A DNA stretch of 64,000 nucleotides from Spirosoma terrae (GCF_010435915.1 NZ_JAAFZH010000006.1:301997-365996), one strand, 5' to 3'; positions 33,753 through 44,208 are shown, counted from the stretch's first letter. Notes: generated by a model from the sequence alone, not told the origin. A program made the numbers and translations.

Positions 33753-35228
33753 TTAATAATTCGGGTTTTGTTGAATAACTGGATCAGAATCGATCACAAC
33801 CTGAGGAATTGGAAAGACCAGTTGGAAAGGCTGGGCATTTTTACCGCGTGCCTGGGCATCCGAAATAAACTTCCCGGTACGAATAAGGTCCATCCGTCGG
33901 TGTCCTTCATTAAAAAACTCATGACCTCTTTCGAGCAGGATCATATCCCGGAAGGCTTCTTTGGTAGCTACGTTTTCCAGTTTCAGTCCCGGCAGCCCGG
34001 CTCTGGTCCTAACCTGATTTACCAGTTGTAGGGCTTCGGTACTAGGCCCGTTCAGTTCATTGAGAGCCTCGGCCCGTGATAGCAAGATGTCGGCCAGCCG
34101 TATTTCAGGAATATCATTGCCATGAGCAGCCCCTACGTTATTGGGATCAGGCCAGTATTTAAATGAGCGAATATTATCACTACCACGCAGTTCAACTCGC
34201 TGATCGGATGCATTTATATAATACGTAATCATCAACTCTCTTCGTTTATCAGCGGCTTCGAACGTATCGTAGAATTTGTCATAAATCCTGAATTCGTTGG
34301 GCCAATTTAGCCAGGTCGATTTAAATACAAGCCCCACTTCCGGTGCCGATTTAAAATTATCCGGGAATGATACGTTACTCCAGCTATTGGCTGTTACACG
34401 ATCGGAAGAAGCGATGGCCGGCCTTACCCAGATATACTCATTGTTGTTTTCATTGTCAACTTTGAACATATCCTTATACGTAGCGAACAAGGAATACGTC
34501 TTGAACGAACTCAAAAACTGCGCAGACACCGTACTGGCTTCATTCCAATTTTTGGTATTCAGATAGAATTTGATCAGATAGCCAGAAGCCGCAGCTTTAT
34601 GGGCTCTGTATTTCTGAGCCTCCGCACCCGGATTGGGTAAGTTTTCAAGCGAAAACTTCAGTTCAGCAGCGATGAATTGCTTAAGCTCATCTTCTGAGGC
34701 TCTGGGTAAACTCAGCCCCTGCGACGAACTGGTACGTAAAGGTACTGTTCCAAAAAAGAAGTACAGTTTGTAATAACTTACCGCTCTCAAAAACCGGGCT
34801 TCGGCTTCGTACAAGGTCTTTTCAGCAGCCGACAGGTTTGAGCCCGGAATATTTTCCAGCAAAATATTGGCATTTCTGACGCACTGATAATAAGAATCCC
34901 AATTCTGGATGAGAAAGTCCATGTTAGGGTCCCAGTTAAAGTCTCGATAGTTTCGGATAGTAGCTTCGACGTTGTCGCCACTCTGGTATAAAATATCCGT
35001 CACAAATTCCTGAGGCCCCAGCACATAAATGGAGTTATTGCCATTCATATTGGCCGCTTTGGCGTAGGTTTCATACAGGACCGACGTCAATCCTTCTTTT
35101 GTTTTGAGGTAGTTTTCAGGAGCCAGTTGTGAAAACACCTCCTCTTTTAAAAAGTCGTTGCAACTGCTTAAACACAGTGTCGCTGTGAGCAGGGCACCTA
35201 TCAGGATATAGTTTATCTTCTTTTCCAT
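33753..35228 (-). CDS. SusD/RagB family nutrient-binding lipoprotein
   Basis: SusD-like lipoprotein (491 residues): lipobox LSSC, LYEAEARFLRAVSYYKLYFFFGTVPL in the TPR-like part (family-typical), and C-terminal IRLADILLSRAEALNE, RGHEFFNEGHRRMDL and FPIPQVVIDSDP. It starts 4 bp after the partner SusC and the glycosidase follows 4 bp later, a tight operon. It should bind the oligosaccharide taken up by the SusC channel. Confidence 0.95.
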   Translation of the reverse strand: MEKKINYILIGALLTATLCLSSCNDFLKEEVFSQLAPENYLKTKEGLTSVLYETYAKAANMNGNNSIYVLGPQEFVTDILYQSGDNVEATIRNYRDFNWDPNMDFLIQNWDSYYQCVRNANILLENIPGSNLSAAEKTLYEAEARFLRAVSYYKLYFFFGTVPLRTSSSQGLSLPRASEDELKQFIAAELKFSLENLPNPGAEAQKYRAHKAAASGYLIKFYLNTKNWNEASTVSAQFLSSFKTYSLFATYKDMFKVDNENNNEYIWVRPAIASSDRVTANSWSNVSFPDNFKSAPEVGLVFKSTWLNWPNEFRIYDKFYDTFEAADKRRELMITYYINASDQRVELRGSDNIRSFKYWPDPNNVGAAHGNDIPEIRLADILLSRAEALNELNGPSTEALQLVNQVRTRAGLPGLKLENVATKEAFRDMILLERGHEFFNEGHRRMDLIRTGKFISDAQARGKNAQPFQLVFPIPQVVIDSDPVIQQNPNY

Positions 35229-35232
35229 GATG

Positions 35233-38200
35233 CTACAGATTTAGGTTTAGACCGAATAGGATAGTTCTGGCTGTTGGGAAGGCATTCCAATCGATTCGAA
35301 CACCACCACCATTCGGATTGATAGAAGGGTCATACCCTTTGTACTTGGTCCACATGGCCAGGTTTTGTGCCGTAACAAAAACGCCTACCCCTTTCACCGC
35401 CGAATTTTTGATGGAAAAATCATAGCCTAATTTTACGGTATTCAGTCTCAGGAAATCGGCACTTTCAACTGTATACGTGTTTACCTCTTTCTTCCCCTGC
35501 CCTAACGGATTAACAAATGAGGGGTAAACCGCTGACGGATTTGACGGAGTCCATCGATTTAGCAGGGGTTCCGACAACCGATTCCTCAACAAATTGGCCG
35601 GGAAATACGTATCGACCAGGTTGTTGTTTAACATTTTTGCTCCCCAGGCGCCATCAAAGAAAACGTTAAGGTTGAAACCCTTATACGTGAAGTTATTCGT
35701 CAAGGAAGCCATGAATTTGGGAAATGGATTTCCTATTACCTGCCGATCATCGGCATTGACGATCTTGTCGCCGTTTAAATCACGATACTTGAAATCGCCC
35801 GGTTTCACATTGTCTTTTGTAGCGGTAAAATCATCACCCGTTTGCCACACGCCATCGATCGTGTAGCCATAGAAGGCATACATCGGTAAGCCGACCTTAA
35901 TGATCGCTACGTTGGCAGTGCCACCCGCACTTCCGGTGAAAATATTATCAATCCCACCCAGATTAAGCACTTTATTATTCATCCAGGTCATATTAAGCGT
36001 CGTTTCCCAGCTCAGTGGCCCTGACAGGTTGTTGCTATTGATCAACACTTCAAACCCGCTATTCCGAACTGAGCCAATATTGGTCATCATAGTTGTGAAA
36101 CCAGTGGTTCGGGGGATCGGCAGATTCAGAAGCATATCTCGGGTTGTTTTTGTGTACCAGTCCAGACTACCCGTAATCCGGTTGCCCCAGAGCCCAAAAT
36201 CCAATCCAAAATTGAGCTGCTCCGACGTTTCCCATTTCAGGTTGGGATTAGGCACTCGGTTAGGCGTGGTTGTGCTTACCTGCTGGCTACCGATAACCGC
36301 TTTTTGCCCGGTTGTATACGTAGTGAGCGACTGATAGTTATCGATCGCCTGATTCCCGGTTTGGCCCCAGCTCGATCGTAGTTTTAATGCCGTAATGTAT
36401 TCCGCATTTTTTATAAACTCCTCGTTTTCAAGTCGCCAGGCAAACGCAAAGGAAGGGAAAACACCATACTTGTTGTTTTCACCAAAACGAGAAGAGCCAT
36501 CAATTCGCAATGAGCCCGTCAGTAAGTATTTCTCAGCGATGTTGTAGTTCACTCGCCCCAGATAGGACAACAAACTATTCCGTGATCTCGAACTTGTGGC
36601 GATAAAACGAGTGGGGTCGCCCAGGCTAAGGTTATCGGTTTTTGTGGCATCGGAAGGGAAGCCGCTTCCCTGCGATGTTAGGTCATTGGCGTTAAACTGC
36701 TGAGCCGTAGTCCCAAAAAGTACATTCAGATCCTGATTGCCAAATCGTTTTTTGTAGTTCAGCGTCAATTCAGACAGGAAGCTGTTGTTTGTTCCCGTTA
36801 ATACGCTGGCAATACCTCCGTTTGCTCTGCCTTCAATGGTTTGTCGATCTACATACGTATCGCGACGTTGTGAAGTTATATCAGCTCCCAGGTTTAATCG
36901 GGCGCTGAAATCCGTCAAAAACTTAACCTCGCCATACACATTACCCAACGTCCGGTAGAGATCTGATGTAGACGTTTTGCCATTAGCTATGGCAAGCGGA
37001 TTATCTATGTTCATATTTTTTGAAAGAACATAGTTGTTATCCTGATCATAAATAGAAAGAGTAGGCTCATAGGCGATAGCGGCATAAATTATACCCGCTC
37101 TTTCGTTGAGATCGAAGCCGTTCGCTACGTAGGAATCCGCTACGTATGATGACGTAATATTGGTACCAACGGTAAAATTCTTGTTGGTATGCTCAAGATT
37201 GACCCGGGCGCTATATCGTTTATTACTTGAGTTTATCAATAGTCCATCCTGATCGAAATAATTCAATGAGGTATAGTATTTCGTAGACTGATTTCCGCCC
37301 GAAAAAGAAAGATTGTGACTTTTAATCGGGGCATTTTTATGATACATCCGCTTTAACCAGTCTGTTCCTCCTGAAAACTCGCCAATCTTTAAATTGGCAC
37401 TTCCGGCTCCGGCATCAATCAAACTGTTCATAACGGCTTTATAGTCATTGGCACTTAACAGGTCAATATCATTCATCACATTCTGGACACCGTAATACGT
37501 ATCATAATTGACTTTTAGGCCGCCCTCTTTACCACGTTTGGTCGTAATCAAAACGACTCCATTCGCTCCTCTCGATCCATAGATTGCGGTTGCGGAAGCA
37601 TCCTTCAACACTTCTATGGAGGCAATATCGGCCGGGTTAATGGAGTTCAATGGATTTCTTGCAGTGCGCATTCCCGTGAAATTGGCTCCGGTGCCACTGA
37701 CGGTAGTCGAATTATCGATCGGAAATCCATCTACTACGTATAAGGGTGAATTGCCCGCGTTAAGCGATCCCATACCCCGAATGTTCACCGTGATGCCACC
37801 GCCAGGTTCGCCACTGTTCTGAATAATCTGAACACCGGAGACTTTTCCTGCTATTAGCTGTTCGGCAGAGACATTGACACCTTTATTGAAACTTTTTTCG
37901 GTCAGGCTCGCTACCGATCCGGTTATATCACTCTTTTTAGCCGTTCCGTAACCTATAACAACGACATCTTCCAGCATCGAAATATTGGGTTCCAGCTCAA
38001 CATCGATCTTTTTTTGATTGGCGAGATCAATTGTTTTAGCTAAAAACCCTACATAACTCACGGTAATTTTTCCGTTCGGACTGGAAACGGTAAGTCTATA
38101 CGTTCCCTCCGAATCGGTAGTCGTTGCCAGGTTAGTTCCCTGAACTATAACCGTGGCTCCAGGTAAAGGCTCCCTGGTTTTGGCATCAATTACCTTTCCG

Positions 38201-38283
38201 GTAATTACATCTTGGGCAAAGGCCGTTATCGAAAACAATAGCAGTAGCCCTGCCAGCCGAAATTTGATTAAATGTCGTTTCAT
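35233..38283 (-). CDS. SusC/RagA TonB-linked outer-membrane transporter
   Basis: TonB-dependent channel (1016 residues): signal peptide ending at AFAQ, carboxypeptidase-like domain starting ITGKVIDAKTREPLPGA, SusC motif VVIGYGTAKKSDITGS, plug with VNIRGMGSLNAGN and PLYVVDGFPID, barrel ending in the aromatic-poor ILFGLNLNL. It lies 65 bp after the DHDPS-like gene with no clear promoter in between, so the import genes are probably read through from the catabolic genes upstream. Confidence 0.95.
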   Translation of the reverse strand: MKRHLIKFRLAGLLLLFSITAFAQDVITGKVIDAKTREPLPGATVIVQGTNLATTTDSEGTYRLTVSSPNGKITVSYVGFLAKTIDLANQKKIDVELEPNISMLEDVVVIGYGTAKKSDITGSVASLTEKSFNKGVNVSAEQLIAGKVSGVQIIQNSGEPGGGITVNIRGMGSLNAGNSPLYVVDGFPIDNSTTVSGTGANFTGMRTARNPLNSINPADIASIEVLKDASATAIYGSRGANGVVLITTKRGKEGGLKVNYDTYYGVQNVMNDIDLLSANDYKAVMNSLIDAGAGSANLKIGEFSGGTDWLKRMYHKNAPIKSHNLSFSGGNQSTKYYTSLNYFDQDGLLINSSNKRYSARVNLEHTNKNFTVGTNITSSYVADSYVANGFDLNERAGIIYAAIAYEPTLSIYDQDNNYVLSKNMNIDNPLAIANGKTSTSDLYRTLGNVYGEVKFLTDFSARLNLGADITSQRRDTYVDRQTIEGRANGGIASVLTGTNNSFLSELTLNYKKRFGNQDLNVLFGTTAQQFNANDLTSQGSGFPSDATKTDNLSLGDPTRFIATSSRSRNSLLSYLGRVNYNIAEKYLLTGSLRIDGSSRFGENNKYGVFPSFAFAWRLENEEFIKNAEYITALKLRSSWGQTGNQAIDNYQSLTTYTTGQKAVIGSQQVSTTTPNRVPNPNLKWETSEQLNFGLDFGLWGNRITGSLDWYTKTTRDMLLNLPIPRTTGFTTMMTNIGSVRNSGFEVLINSNNLSGPLSWETTLNMTWMNNKVLNLGGIDNIFTGSAGGTANVAIIKVGLPMYAFYGYTIDGVWQTGDDFTATKDNVKPGDFKYRDLNGDKIVNADDRQVIGNPFPKFMASLTNNFTYKGFNLNVFFDGAWGAKMLNNNLVDTYFPANLLRNRLSEPLLNRWTPSNPSAVYPSFVNPLGQGKKEVNTYTVESADFLRLNTVKLGYDFSIKNSAVKGVGVFVTAQNLAMWTKYKGYDPSINPNGGGVRIDWNAFPTARTILFGLNLNL

Positions 38284-38348
38284 GATTTACAATGATTTAG
38301 GGCAAGTCGGTTTAGAAAAGGATTACTGTTCTTAGAATGGATCACATT

Positions 38349-39281
38349 TTATTGTTCATAGGCTACCATGTTTAAATTGATTTCCGTTGCCAATTCCTTG
38401 AATTCATCATAGAGCGCATCGAGCTTCTCGTAATCGGCTGCGTTCCTTAGCTCACTTCCATTGCGGCAAATTTGTGTGATACCCAGCCCTCGTTTTTCGA
38501 GAATGTACTTGGCACTGGCGGGATACGTATCATGCATAACATCCATATTCTGAGCAAAAAACTGCTGCACCTTGCCGACTTCTTCAGAGTCTTCATTGTA
38601 ATGGTTGCACAGCCAGACGATTAACTCCGGGAAGTAATTACCCTGAATGCAGGATAGACCTGCCGCATTGGCTTTCAGTGAATCTACCGCGTGCACCATG
38701 TAGGCATCATAGAGGGCAAAATCCGCTACGTCTTTAGTGGCAGCCAGCTTGGCCCGCACGTTGTCGATACGTAACGAGGTGTCTTTATGGTATTTGATAC
38801 GCCCTGTCTTGACCAATTCCCCCAGAAATTCGGGTCTTAAAATTCGTTTATAAGGAACTGGGCATTCATAAAACCCGAGAGGGATATCGCCCGTTAATGC
38901 AAGCAATTGGTTTACATTGGCTTCAAACACATCGTCAGCGTCCGTTTCTTCGGCCAGCAAGCCCGTTATAACAATCACGCTATCAATGCCTGTGCGGTAT
39001 ATTTCCTTTACAAAGGCGGCCTGATTCTCCAGACTATCCGGGAACGTACCTGTGGCAACTACCGGCACTCGTCCATTGACTTTCTGCACGATGAACGATA
39101 CAGAAGTCAGCATTTCTTCTTTGGTAAGCTGGTACATTTCGCTCGACAAACAGTTGGCAAAAAGACCACCCGCTCCGGCTTCCAGATACAACTCAATCAG
39201 GTCCTCCAGAATGTTGTAATCAATAGTATTCCCTTCCTGAAATGGGGTGAGCATGACAGGTACAAATTTTTTAGTCGTCAT
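38349..39281 (-). CDS. DHDPS/N-acetylneuraminate lyase-family aldolase or dehydratase
   Basis: Class I lyase (310 residues) of the DHDPS superfamily. Schiff-base Lys in IKYHKDTS (about residue 160), Tyr in FYECPVPYK (about 132), N-terminal VPVMLTPF and GGLFANCLSSEM (the loop that is usually GTTGE). Family members cleave or dehydrate 2-keto-3-deoxy sugar acids, sialic acid or dihydrodipicolinate precursors. In this operon, with isomerase and ribulokinase, a lyase step on a keto-sugar derivative is likelier than lysine synthesis. The altered GTTGE loop makes the exact reaction uncertain. It begins 5 bp after the symporter stop. Confidence 0.85.
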   Translation of the reverse strand: MTTKKFVPVMLTPFQEGNTIDYNILEDLIELYLEAGAGGLFANCLSSEMYQLTKEEMLTSVSFIVQKVNGRVPVVATGTFPDSLENQAAFVKEIYRTGIDSVIVITGLLAEETDADDVFEANVNQLLALTGDIPLGFYECPVPYKRILRPEFLGELVKTGRIKYHKDTSLRIDNVRAKLAATKDVADFALYDAYMVHAVDSLKANAAGLSCIQGNYFPELIVWLCNHYNEDSEEVGKVQQFFAQNMDVMHDTYPASAKYILEKRGLGITQICRNGSELRNAADYEKLDALYDEFKELATEINLNMVAYEQ

Positions 39282-39286
39282 ATCGT

Positions 39287-40837
39287 TTATTGTCTTCTTA
39301 GTTTTTGAGAGATGTTACCTGCCAGGAAAATGGATAAAGTACCTACCACAATGATCATATTGGCATGGAGCGGATAGCGTAAATAATCGTACTGAACCGG
39401 CAGAAGGTACGAGAAGCTCATCCAGAGAATAACCAGCACACCAAGGATAGTGCCGACTAGCGCATCTTTGTTCGTCGCTTTTTTGCTTATTAAACCCAGT
39501 AAAAACAGCCCTAACATTCCCCCCGCAAATATGCCCGACAGCGTCCACCACACGTCTAAGAGGCTTTTGACACCAATCATGGCTATTCCGCAGAGCATCC
39601 CGATTAGCCCCACTACAACCGTGGCGATGTACAACGTTTTCAAGCTGTTCTTCTCGGTCGAAGTCGGGTTAAAATAGCGCTTGTAGATATCTTCGGTAAA
39701 GACGGTGGCCGAAGCGTTCATGCCGGAACTTATCGTGCTCATAGCCGCCGAAAGAATGGCCGAAACAATCAGTCCCAAGAGACCGGTTGGAATCATATGT
39801 ACCATAAAATGCGGCATCACTTTATCGGCATAATCGGATGGCTTCATCGTAGCTGCCAGTTGGGCCACTTCCGCCCTATTTTTAGCCAGACCGAGCTGCT
39901 CAGAAGCCGCCTGAAGTTTAATGCTCTGGAGCAGCTCCGGATGCTGCATGTAATACGTATACAAACAGGTTCCGATCGTAAAAAACAGGAGCGATACCGG
40001 AACATATATCCATACACAAAGCCAAACCGACTTGTTAGCTTCCGTTGCGCTGGTGGCTGCGTGATAGCGCTGGACGTAGTTCTGATCCATTCCGAAATTA
40101 TTCAGATTGATAAAAAAGCCGTATAACAGCACTACCCAGAACGAGGACTGGACAAAATCAAAATCTACCGTGCCGAGACTGAATTTATTCTCTGCCGATC
40201 CCACTCGAAGAATATCGCTGAATCCGCCAGGTACTTCATTGACTACCAGATAAATAATGATAACGGCACCCAACGTTTTCAATACGCCCTGCACGACTTC
40301 GGTCCAGATTACGGCTTCAATCCCACCCATCACGGTATAGATTACAATACAGATTCCGGTCACCACCATGATCGTCACCATGCTATAGCCGGTCAGCGCC
40401 TGCAAGGTCAGTGAAATCCCAAAAAAGATGGACCCGATCCGGGCCAGTTGAGTGGACAAAAAGCAGATTACTACGTAGGTTCTGGCCCAGGTACCGAATC
40501 GCTTTTCAAGATTGGTGTACGCCGATACTTCTTCCGTGCTCCGATAAAAGGGAACAAAGTATTTGGTGGCAAACCAGGCTGCCAACGGCATAGAAAGACT
40601 AAACACAAAGGCATTCCAATTTCCGCCAAAAGCTTTACCCGGAACGCCCAGGAACGTATTACTGCTTAGGAACGTAGCGTAAATCGATATGCCGATGGCC
40701 CAGCCAGGGATCCGACCGGCCGCGCGGGTAAATTCATCGGCCGAGGTATTTCTTCTCGAAAAGTAAACACCTACCAAAACCATAGCAATCAGGTAGGCAA
40801 TAATAATGGCGATATCCAATATCGGTAAATTAGTCAT
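39287..40837 (-). CDS. Sodium:solute symporter (SSS family)
   Basis: Inner-membrane sodium/solute symporter (516 residues, about 13 membrane segments) with family motifs: N-terminal Asp-Ile-Ile-Ile helix, AGRIPGWAIGISIYATFLSS, GGIEAVIWTEVVQG, and LGLIVSAILSAAMSTISSGMNASATV carrying the sodium-site Ser/Thr. It presumably carries the monosaccharide released by the glycosidase into the cytoplasm. Its start overlaps the kinase stop by 8 bp and the lyase gene follows 5 bp later. Confidence 0.9.
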   Translation of the reverse strand: MTNLPILDIAIIIAYLIAMVLVGVYFSRRNTSADEFTRAAGRIPGWAIGISIYATFLSSNTFLGVPGKAFGGNWNAFVFSLSMPLAAWFATKYFVPFYRSTEEVSAYTNLEKRFGTWARTYVVICFLSTQLARIGSIFFGISLTLQALTGYSMVTIMVVTGICIVIYTVMGGIEAVIWTEVVQGVLKTLGAVIIIYLVVNEVPGGFSDILRVGSAENKFSLGTVDFDFVQSSFWVVLLYGFFINLNNFGMDQNYVQRYHAATSATEANKSVWLCVWIYVPVSLLFFTIGTCLYTYYMQHPELLQSIKLQAASEQLGLAKNRAEVAQLAATMKPSDYADKVMPHFMVHMIPTGLLGLIVSAILSAAMSTISSGMNASATVFTEDIYKRYFNPTSTEKNSLKTLYIATVVVGLIGMLCGIAMIGVKSLLDVWWTLSGIFAGGMLGLFLLGLISKKATNKDALVGTILGVLVILWMSFSYLLPVQYDYLRYPLHANMIIVVGTLSIFLAGNISQKLRRQ

Positions 40838-42452
40838 GAGCTAATTTTTTATATCGGTTATAGAGTGTTTCATACGTCTTCTGCTTTTCAGGATCAGGGC
40901 TGTACGTTCGTACAATCTTGGCCGCAATTGCTTTTTTGGCCTCCTGCACATCAGGATAAATACCGCAGGCAGTGGCCGCAAAAATAGCCGAGCCCAATGC
41001 GCAGGTCTGCTCACTGTCTATTACGTGAATATTGACGCCCATAACATCCGCCAGCACCTGTACTACGTAGGGTGATTTAGTGGGAATACCTCCGGTGGCT
41101 ATCACATTCTCGATGGGAATATGAAAAGCCCGGAATCGCTCCAGAATGGCTCTTGACCCAAAGGCTGCCGCTTCAACTAACGCTTTGAAAAAATGGCCTG
41201 CCTGGGTAGCCAACCCAAAACCATAGGCTGATGCGTGAAGACTAAAATCGGCATCAGGGGTCCGTCTGCCATTATGATAATCGGTAAATACCAGATCCGA
41301 TTCCGTTACGGGTAGTTGACTAGCCTCCATAGTAACGTAGCGAAAGAAGGCATCATCCAGTTTAGTAGCTAGTTCCGGACTCAGTTGATCGCCAATAATG
41401 GCTCGGGTTGGTTCCAGCAGTAACTTTTTGAACCAGTTGAACATATCGCCAAAAGCAGACTGCCCTGCTTCAAAACCAACCATTCCAGGATCAATAGAAC
41501 CATCTACCTGTCCACAAATACCCTCAACCAATGGTAGCTGGTCTGATGCTGGCACGACCAGCATGTCGCACGTCGAGGTGCCTATTACTTTTACCAGCGT
41601 ATACGGAGCGATACCCGCACCAACAGCTCCGTGGTGGGCGTCAATGGCGCCAACGGTTATGATGGTAGCTGGATTAAAACCAAACGTATCGATGAAATAG
41701 GGAGCGATCTGGCCAAAAACCTGATCGGAGGTATACGTGTCGCTATAGAACCGGTTGCTCAGCGCTGCAAAAGTGGGGTCAACAGCGTTGAGAAATGCGG
41801 CAGATGGCAAGCCTCCGAACGATTCGTGCCACATAGCCTTATGCCCGGCGGCACAGCGATTTCTTTTTACAGCGGCCAGGTTATCCGTTCCGCACAAATA
41901 GGCGGGAATCCAATCGGATTGTTCCATCCAGCTGTATGCATTCTGGAATACCTGGTCGTCGGTCCGGTTGATGTGCAGAATTTTCGCCCAAAACCATTCA
42001 GAGGAATATATTCCTCCGCAGTACTTGGTGTAATCTACCTCCCACTTTTTTGACACTACGTTTATCTCGTCAGCCTCCTTCGTGGCAGTGTGGTCTTTCC
42101 AGAGGAGAAACATCGCATTGGGGTTTTCTGAAAACTCCGTTGACAAAGCCAACGGGCGGCAGTTTGCATCAACTGCCACGGGCGTAGAACCGGTCGTATT
42201 GGTCGCAATCGCTACCACATTAGCCGCACGTTCGTTGGCAAAGAGTTTTCGGAATACCTCATCAATGGATTCCATATAATCCAGCGGATGCTGACGGTAT
42301 TGATCCTTCTCCGGGTTGCAGTATAACTGCTTTTTCCATCGTTTATAGTACGATACTCCGGATGCCAGCTCTTCTCCCGTTACGGGGTTGAGCAACAGTC
42401 CCCGAACGGAATCCGTGCCAAAGTCCAGCCCTATCACCAATTTGGTTTCCAT
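40830..42452 (-). CDS. Ribulokinase (AraB-like FGGY kinase)
   Basis: Cytoplasmic sugar kinase (540 residues), FGGY family, ribulokinase type: IGLDFGTDSVRGLLL at the N-terminus, LWKDHTATKEA, EQSDWIPAYLCGT, RCAAGHKAMWHESFGGLPSAAF (AraB signature), GTSTCDML, and the C-terminal ATGGIPTKSP sugar/ATP motif. It should phosphorylate a ketose (ribulose-type) made by the isomerase upstream. ATG 42452 is used, 4 bp after the isomerase stop; a longer in-frame start at 42551 would run 33 codons into the isomerase gene. The gene overlaps the symporter start by 8 bp. Confidence 0.9.
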   Translation of the reverse strand: METKLVIGLDFGTDSVRGLLLNPVTGEELASGVSYYKRWKKQLYCNPEKDQYRQHPLDYMESIDEVFRKLFANERAANVVAIATNTTGSTPVAVDANCRPLALSTEFSENPNAMFLLWKDHTATKEADEINVVSKKWEVDYTKYCGGIYSSEWFWAKILHINRTDDQVFQNAYSWMEQSDWIPAYLCGTDNLAAVKRNRCAAGHKAMWHESFGGLPSAAFLNAVDPTFAALSNRFYSDTYTSDQVFGQIAPYFIDTFGFNPATIITVGAIDAHHGAVGAGIAPYTLVKVIGTSTCDMLVVPASDQLPLVEGICGQVDGSIDPGMVGFEAGQSAFGDMFNWFKKLLLEPTRAIIGDQLSPELATKLDDAFFRYVTMEASQLPVTESDLVFTDYHNGRRTPDADFSLHASAYGFGLATQAGHFFKALVEAAAFGSRAILERFRAFHIPIENVIATGGIPTKSPYVVQVLADVMGVNIHVIDSEQTCALGSAIFAATACGIYPDVQEAKKAIAAKIVRTYSPDPEKQKTYETLYNRYKKLAHD

Positions 42453-42456
42453 AGGC

Positions 42457-44055
42457 TTAGATGCCGCAAAAATTGACGTTGATTCCCAAACTGACGAACG
42501 TAGCGGCTTTGATTTCTGCAGCCTTACGGACATCAAAGTCCCCGTCGACATAAACTACCTGAATGTGGTTTGCCTTGTGTTTGGCCATCATCTGATCGCG
42601 GCTCACACCGTCCAGAACGCCATGCATGACAGGCCATTGCGGGTCGGTCAGTTTCCAGAGCCGGTCGACGTCTGCTGCTGGCAATTCCACGCACCTCCCC
42701 GTCCCTATGTCACACCAAAGCTCATTATTCTCTACGTAGACCCGGCTCCAGACAATCTTGCCGGGCCTGCTGACACCCCGAAGCGTACCTCCTCCTTTTC
42801 CGAAAAACATTGGTGGCTGACGCATACTGTCGGCACCGGCATAGCCACCCTTGAAATGGGATGCTGGCGCGGCTCCCGAGATCAGGAACACCCAAACAAA
42901 CTCATCTTTGCCGTCTATACTGAAGGTTTCACCGTAACGTAAATCATGCAGGGTATTATCGCCATCGAGTCCAAGCTCTCGCCATAAATGATAGGTAACG
43001 TAACCGTCTATACCGGCACACTCATCTACTTCATTAAAATGCGGCAGGGCTACGTTCGGGTATAATTCGTTGCCTTTAGTGTCAAATACTGGTGGTCGAT
43101 CCGTGTTATTTAACAGCCCCTCGGCTAAATCACTCGCGGCTGTCAGTTCCTTTAAGCCTTGCTGGTACTGAATCCCGATGGTGTCGCAACCAAATTCATT
43201 AGCCAATCGTACAGCCGCAATATACATTTTGCACTGTTCCAGCGTCTGCGTCCGGGTAAGTTCGTTAGCTGGGTCATTTCCCCAAACAAAGTTCATACCT
43301 TTTTGCAACAGCCAATCCAGCACGGCATTCGCTTCGGCATCCGTAACGGTCAGCATGTTGGCGTATAAGGTCGACTGGCTTAATCGCTCTTTATAGATAC
43401 CAAGCGACTGTATAAGATCATCCGGTACGATGGCATTATACATCCCCATACAGCCCTCATCGAACACCCCCATAACCACTTTGTCGTCCTTCATCCGAGT
43501 GGCCAGTTTTTCGGCCACCATAACATCATTTCCCTGTAGATTAGTAGGATCAAACCGGTTCACGTGGGAGAAATCGTGGGTAACCTTACCCGTTTCCAGC
43601 CACTCCTTCAGTTTGGCGGTGAAGAAGGGATCAGTAAAGTCCTTACTCCATAAGAAACTGTAATTCACACCGGCTTTTGTCAATGAGCCCGTCAGATTGA
43701 GAGCACCAACCAGGCCAGGATACGTACCGTCCCAGTTAGCAATCACCAAAATCGGTCCTTCATGCGAAATAAGTCCCGCCAACACGTGGTGGCTGTACTG
43801 CCATACGCTCTCGGCCACAACCAGCGGCCGTGTTTTATCAATGTCTCTGAAGATCTTTATTCCAATGTGCTGGTAATCGATAAAGCCGTGTCCTTTTTCT
43901 TCATTGTAAGGGTGGGCTCTTCTGATTTCCCATGAATAGTTACGGAAGGCCTTTGCCAGCTCCTCTTCCATTTTTTGTTGCATCGGCCAACATTTGAGGT
44001 TTGCCGACGGTCTGAGGTCTCCACTACAGACCAGCAATGCATAGTTAGGTTCCAT
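42457..44055 (-). CDS. L-fucose/L-arabinose isomerase-family protein
   Basis: Metal-dependent aldose-ketose isomerase (532 residues), shorter than E. coli FucI (591). Recognisable stretches: FDEGCMGMYNAIVPD, IGIQYQQGLKELTAASDLAEG, and ISGAAPASHFKGGYAG near the C-terminus, which carry the metal-binding Glu/Asp/His of the FucI/AraA fold. First gene of the catabolic operon, divergent from an AraC regulator. Paired with a ribulokinase, the likely substrate is an aldopentose or deoxyhexose, but L-arabinose, D-arabinose and L-fucose cannot be told apart here. Confidence 0.85.
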   Translation of the reverse strand: MEPNYALLVCSGDLRPSANLKCWPMQQKMEEELAKAFRNYSWEIRRAHPYNEEKGHGFIDYQHIGIKIFRDIDKTRPLVVAESVWQYSHHVLAGLISHEGPILVIANWDGTYPGLVGALNLTGSLTKAGVNYSFLWSKDFTDPFFTAKLKEWLETGKVTHDFSHVNRFDPTNLQGNDVMVAEKLATRMKDDKVVMGVFDEGCMGMYNAIVPDDLIQSLGIYKERLSQSTLYANMLTVTDAEANAVLDWLLQKGMNFVWGNDPANELTRTQTLEQCKMYIAAVRLANEFGCDTIGIQYQQGLKELTAASDLAEGLLNNTDRPPVFDTKGNELYPNVALPHFNEVDECAGIDGYVTYHLWRELGLDGDNTLHDLRYGETFSIDGKDEFVWVFLISGAAPASHFKGGYAGADSMRQPPMFFGKGGGTLRGVSRPGKIVWSRVYVENNELWCDIGTGRCVELPAADVDRLWKLTDPQWPVMHGVLDGVSRDQMMAKHKANHIQVVYVDGDFDVRKAAEIKAATFVSLGINVNFCGI

Positions 44056-44174
44056 CTTTCCTTGCCAATTGAGCTAGTACAAAGATTGAAGACGTACGGC
44101 AGGAAAGGTTTCCTTAAATTTTCCAATTTGTGCAACATATTATCACATTAATCGAAAATTTTATAGATATTCTC

Positions 44175-44182
44175 TAATTTCG
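44175..44182 (+). promoter_or_regulatory. Promoter-like box of the araC-type regulator
   Basis: TAATTTCG matches TAnnTTTG at seven of eight positions, 27 bases before ATG 44209, in the 153-bp divergent region shared with the isomerase gene. On the opposite strand an AATCTTTG box occurs near 44083-44090, 28 bases before the isomerase ATG. Confidence 0.4.
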
Positions 44183-44208
44183 TACATAACCCTGTAGCCA
44201 TAGATAAA

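Noticed and set aside
42388..42942. 184-codon open frame on the plus strand
   Set aside because: Antisense to the kinase and isomerase genes; no domain.
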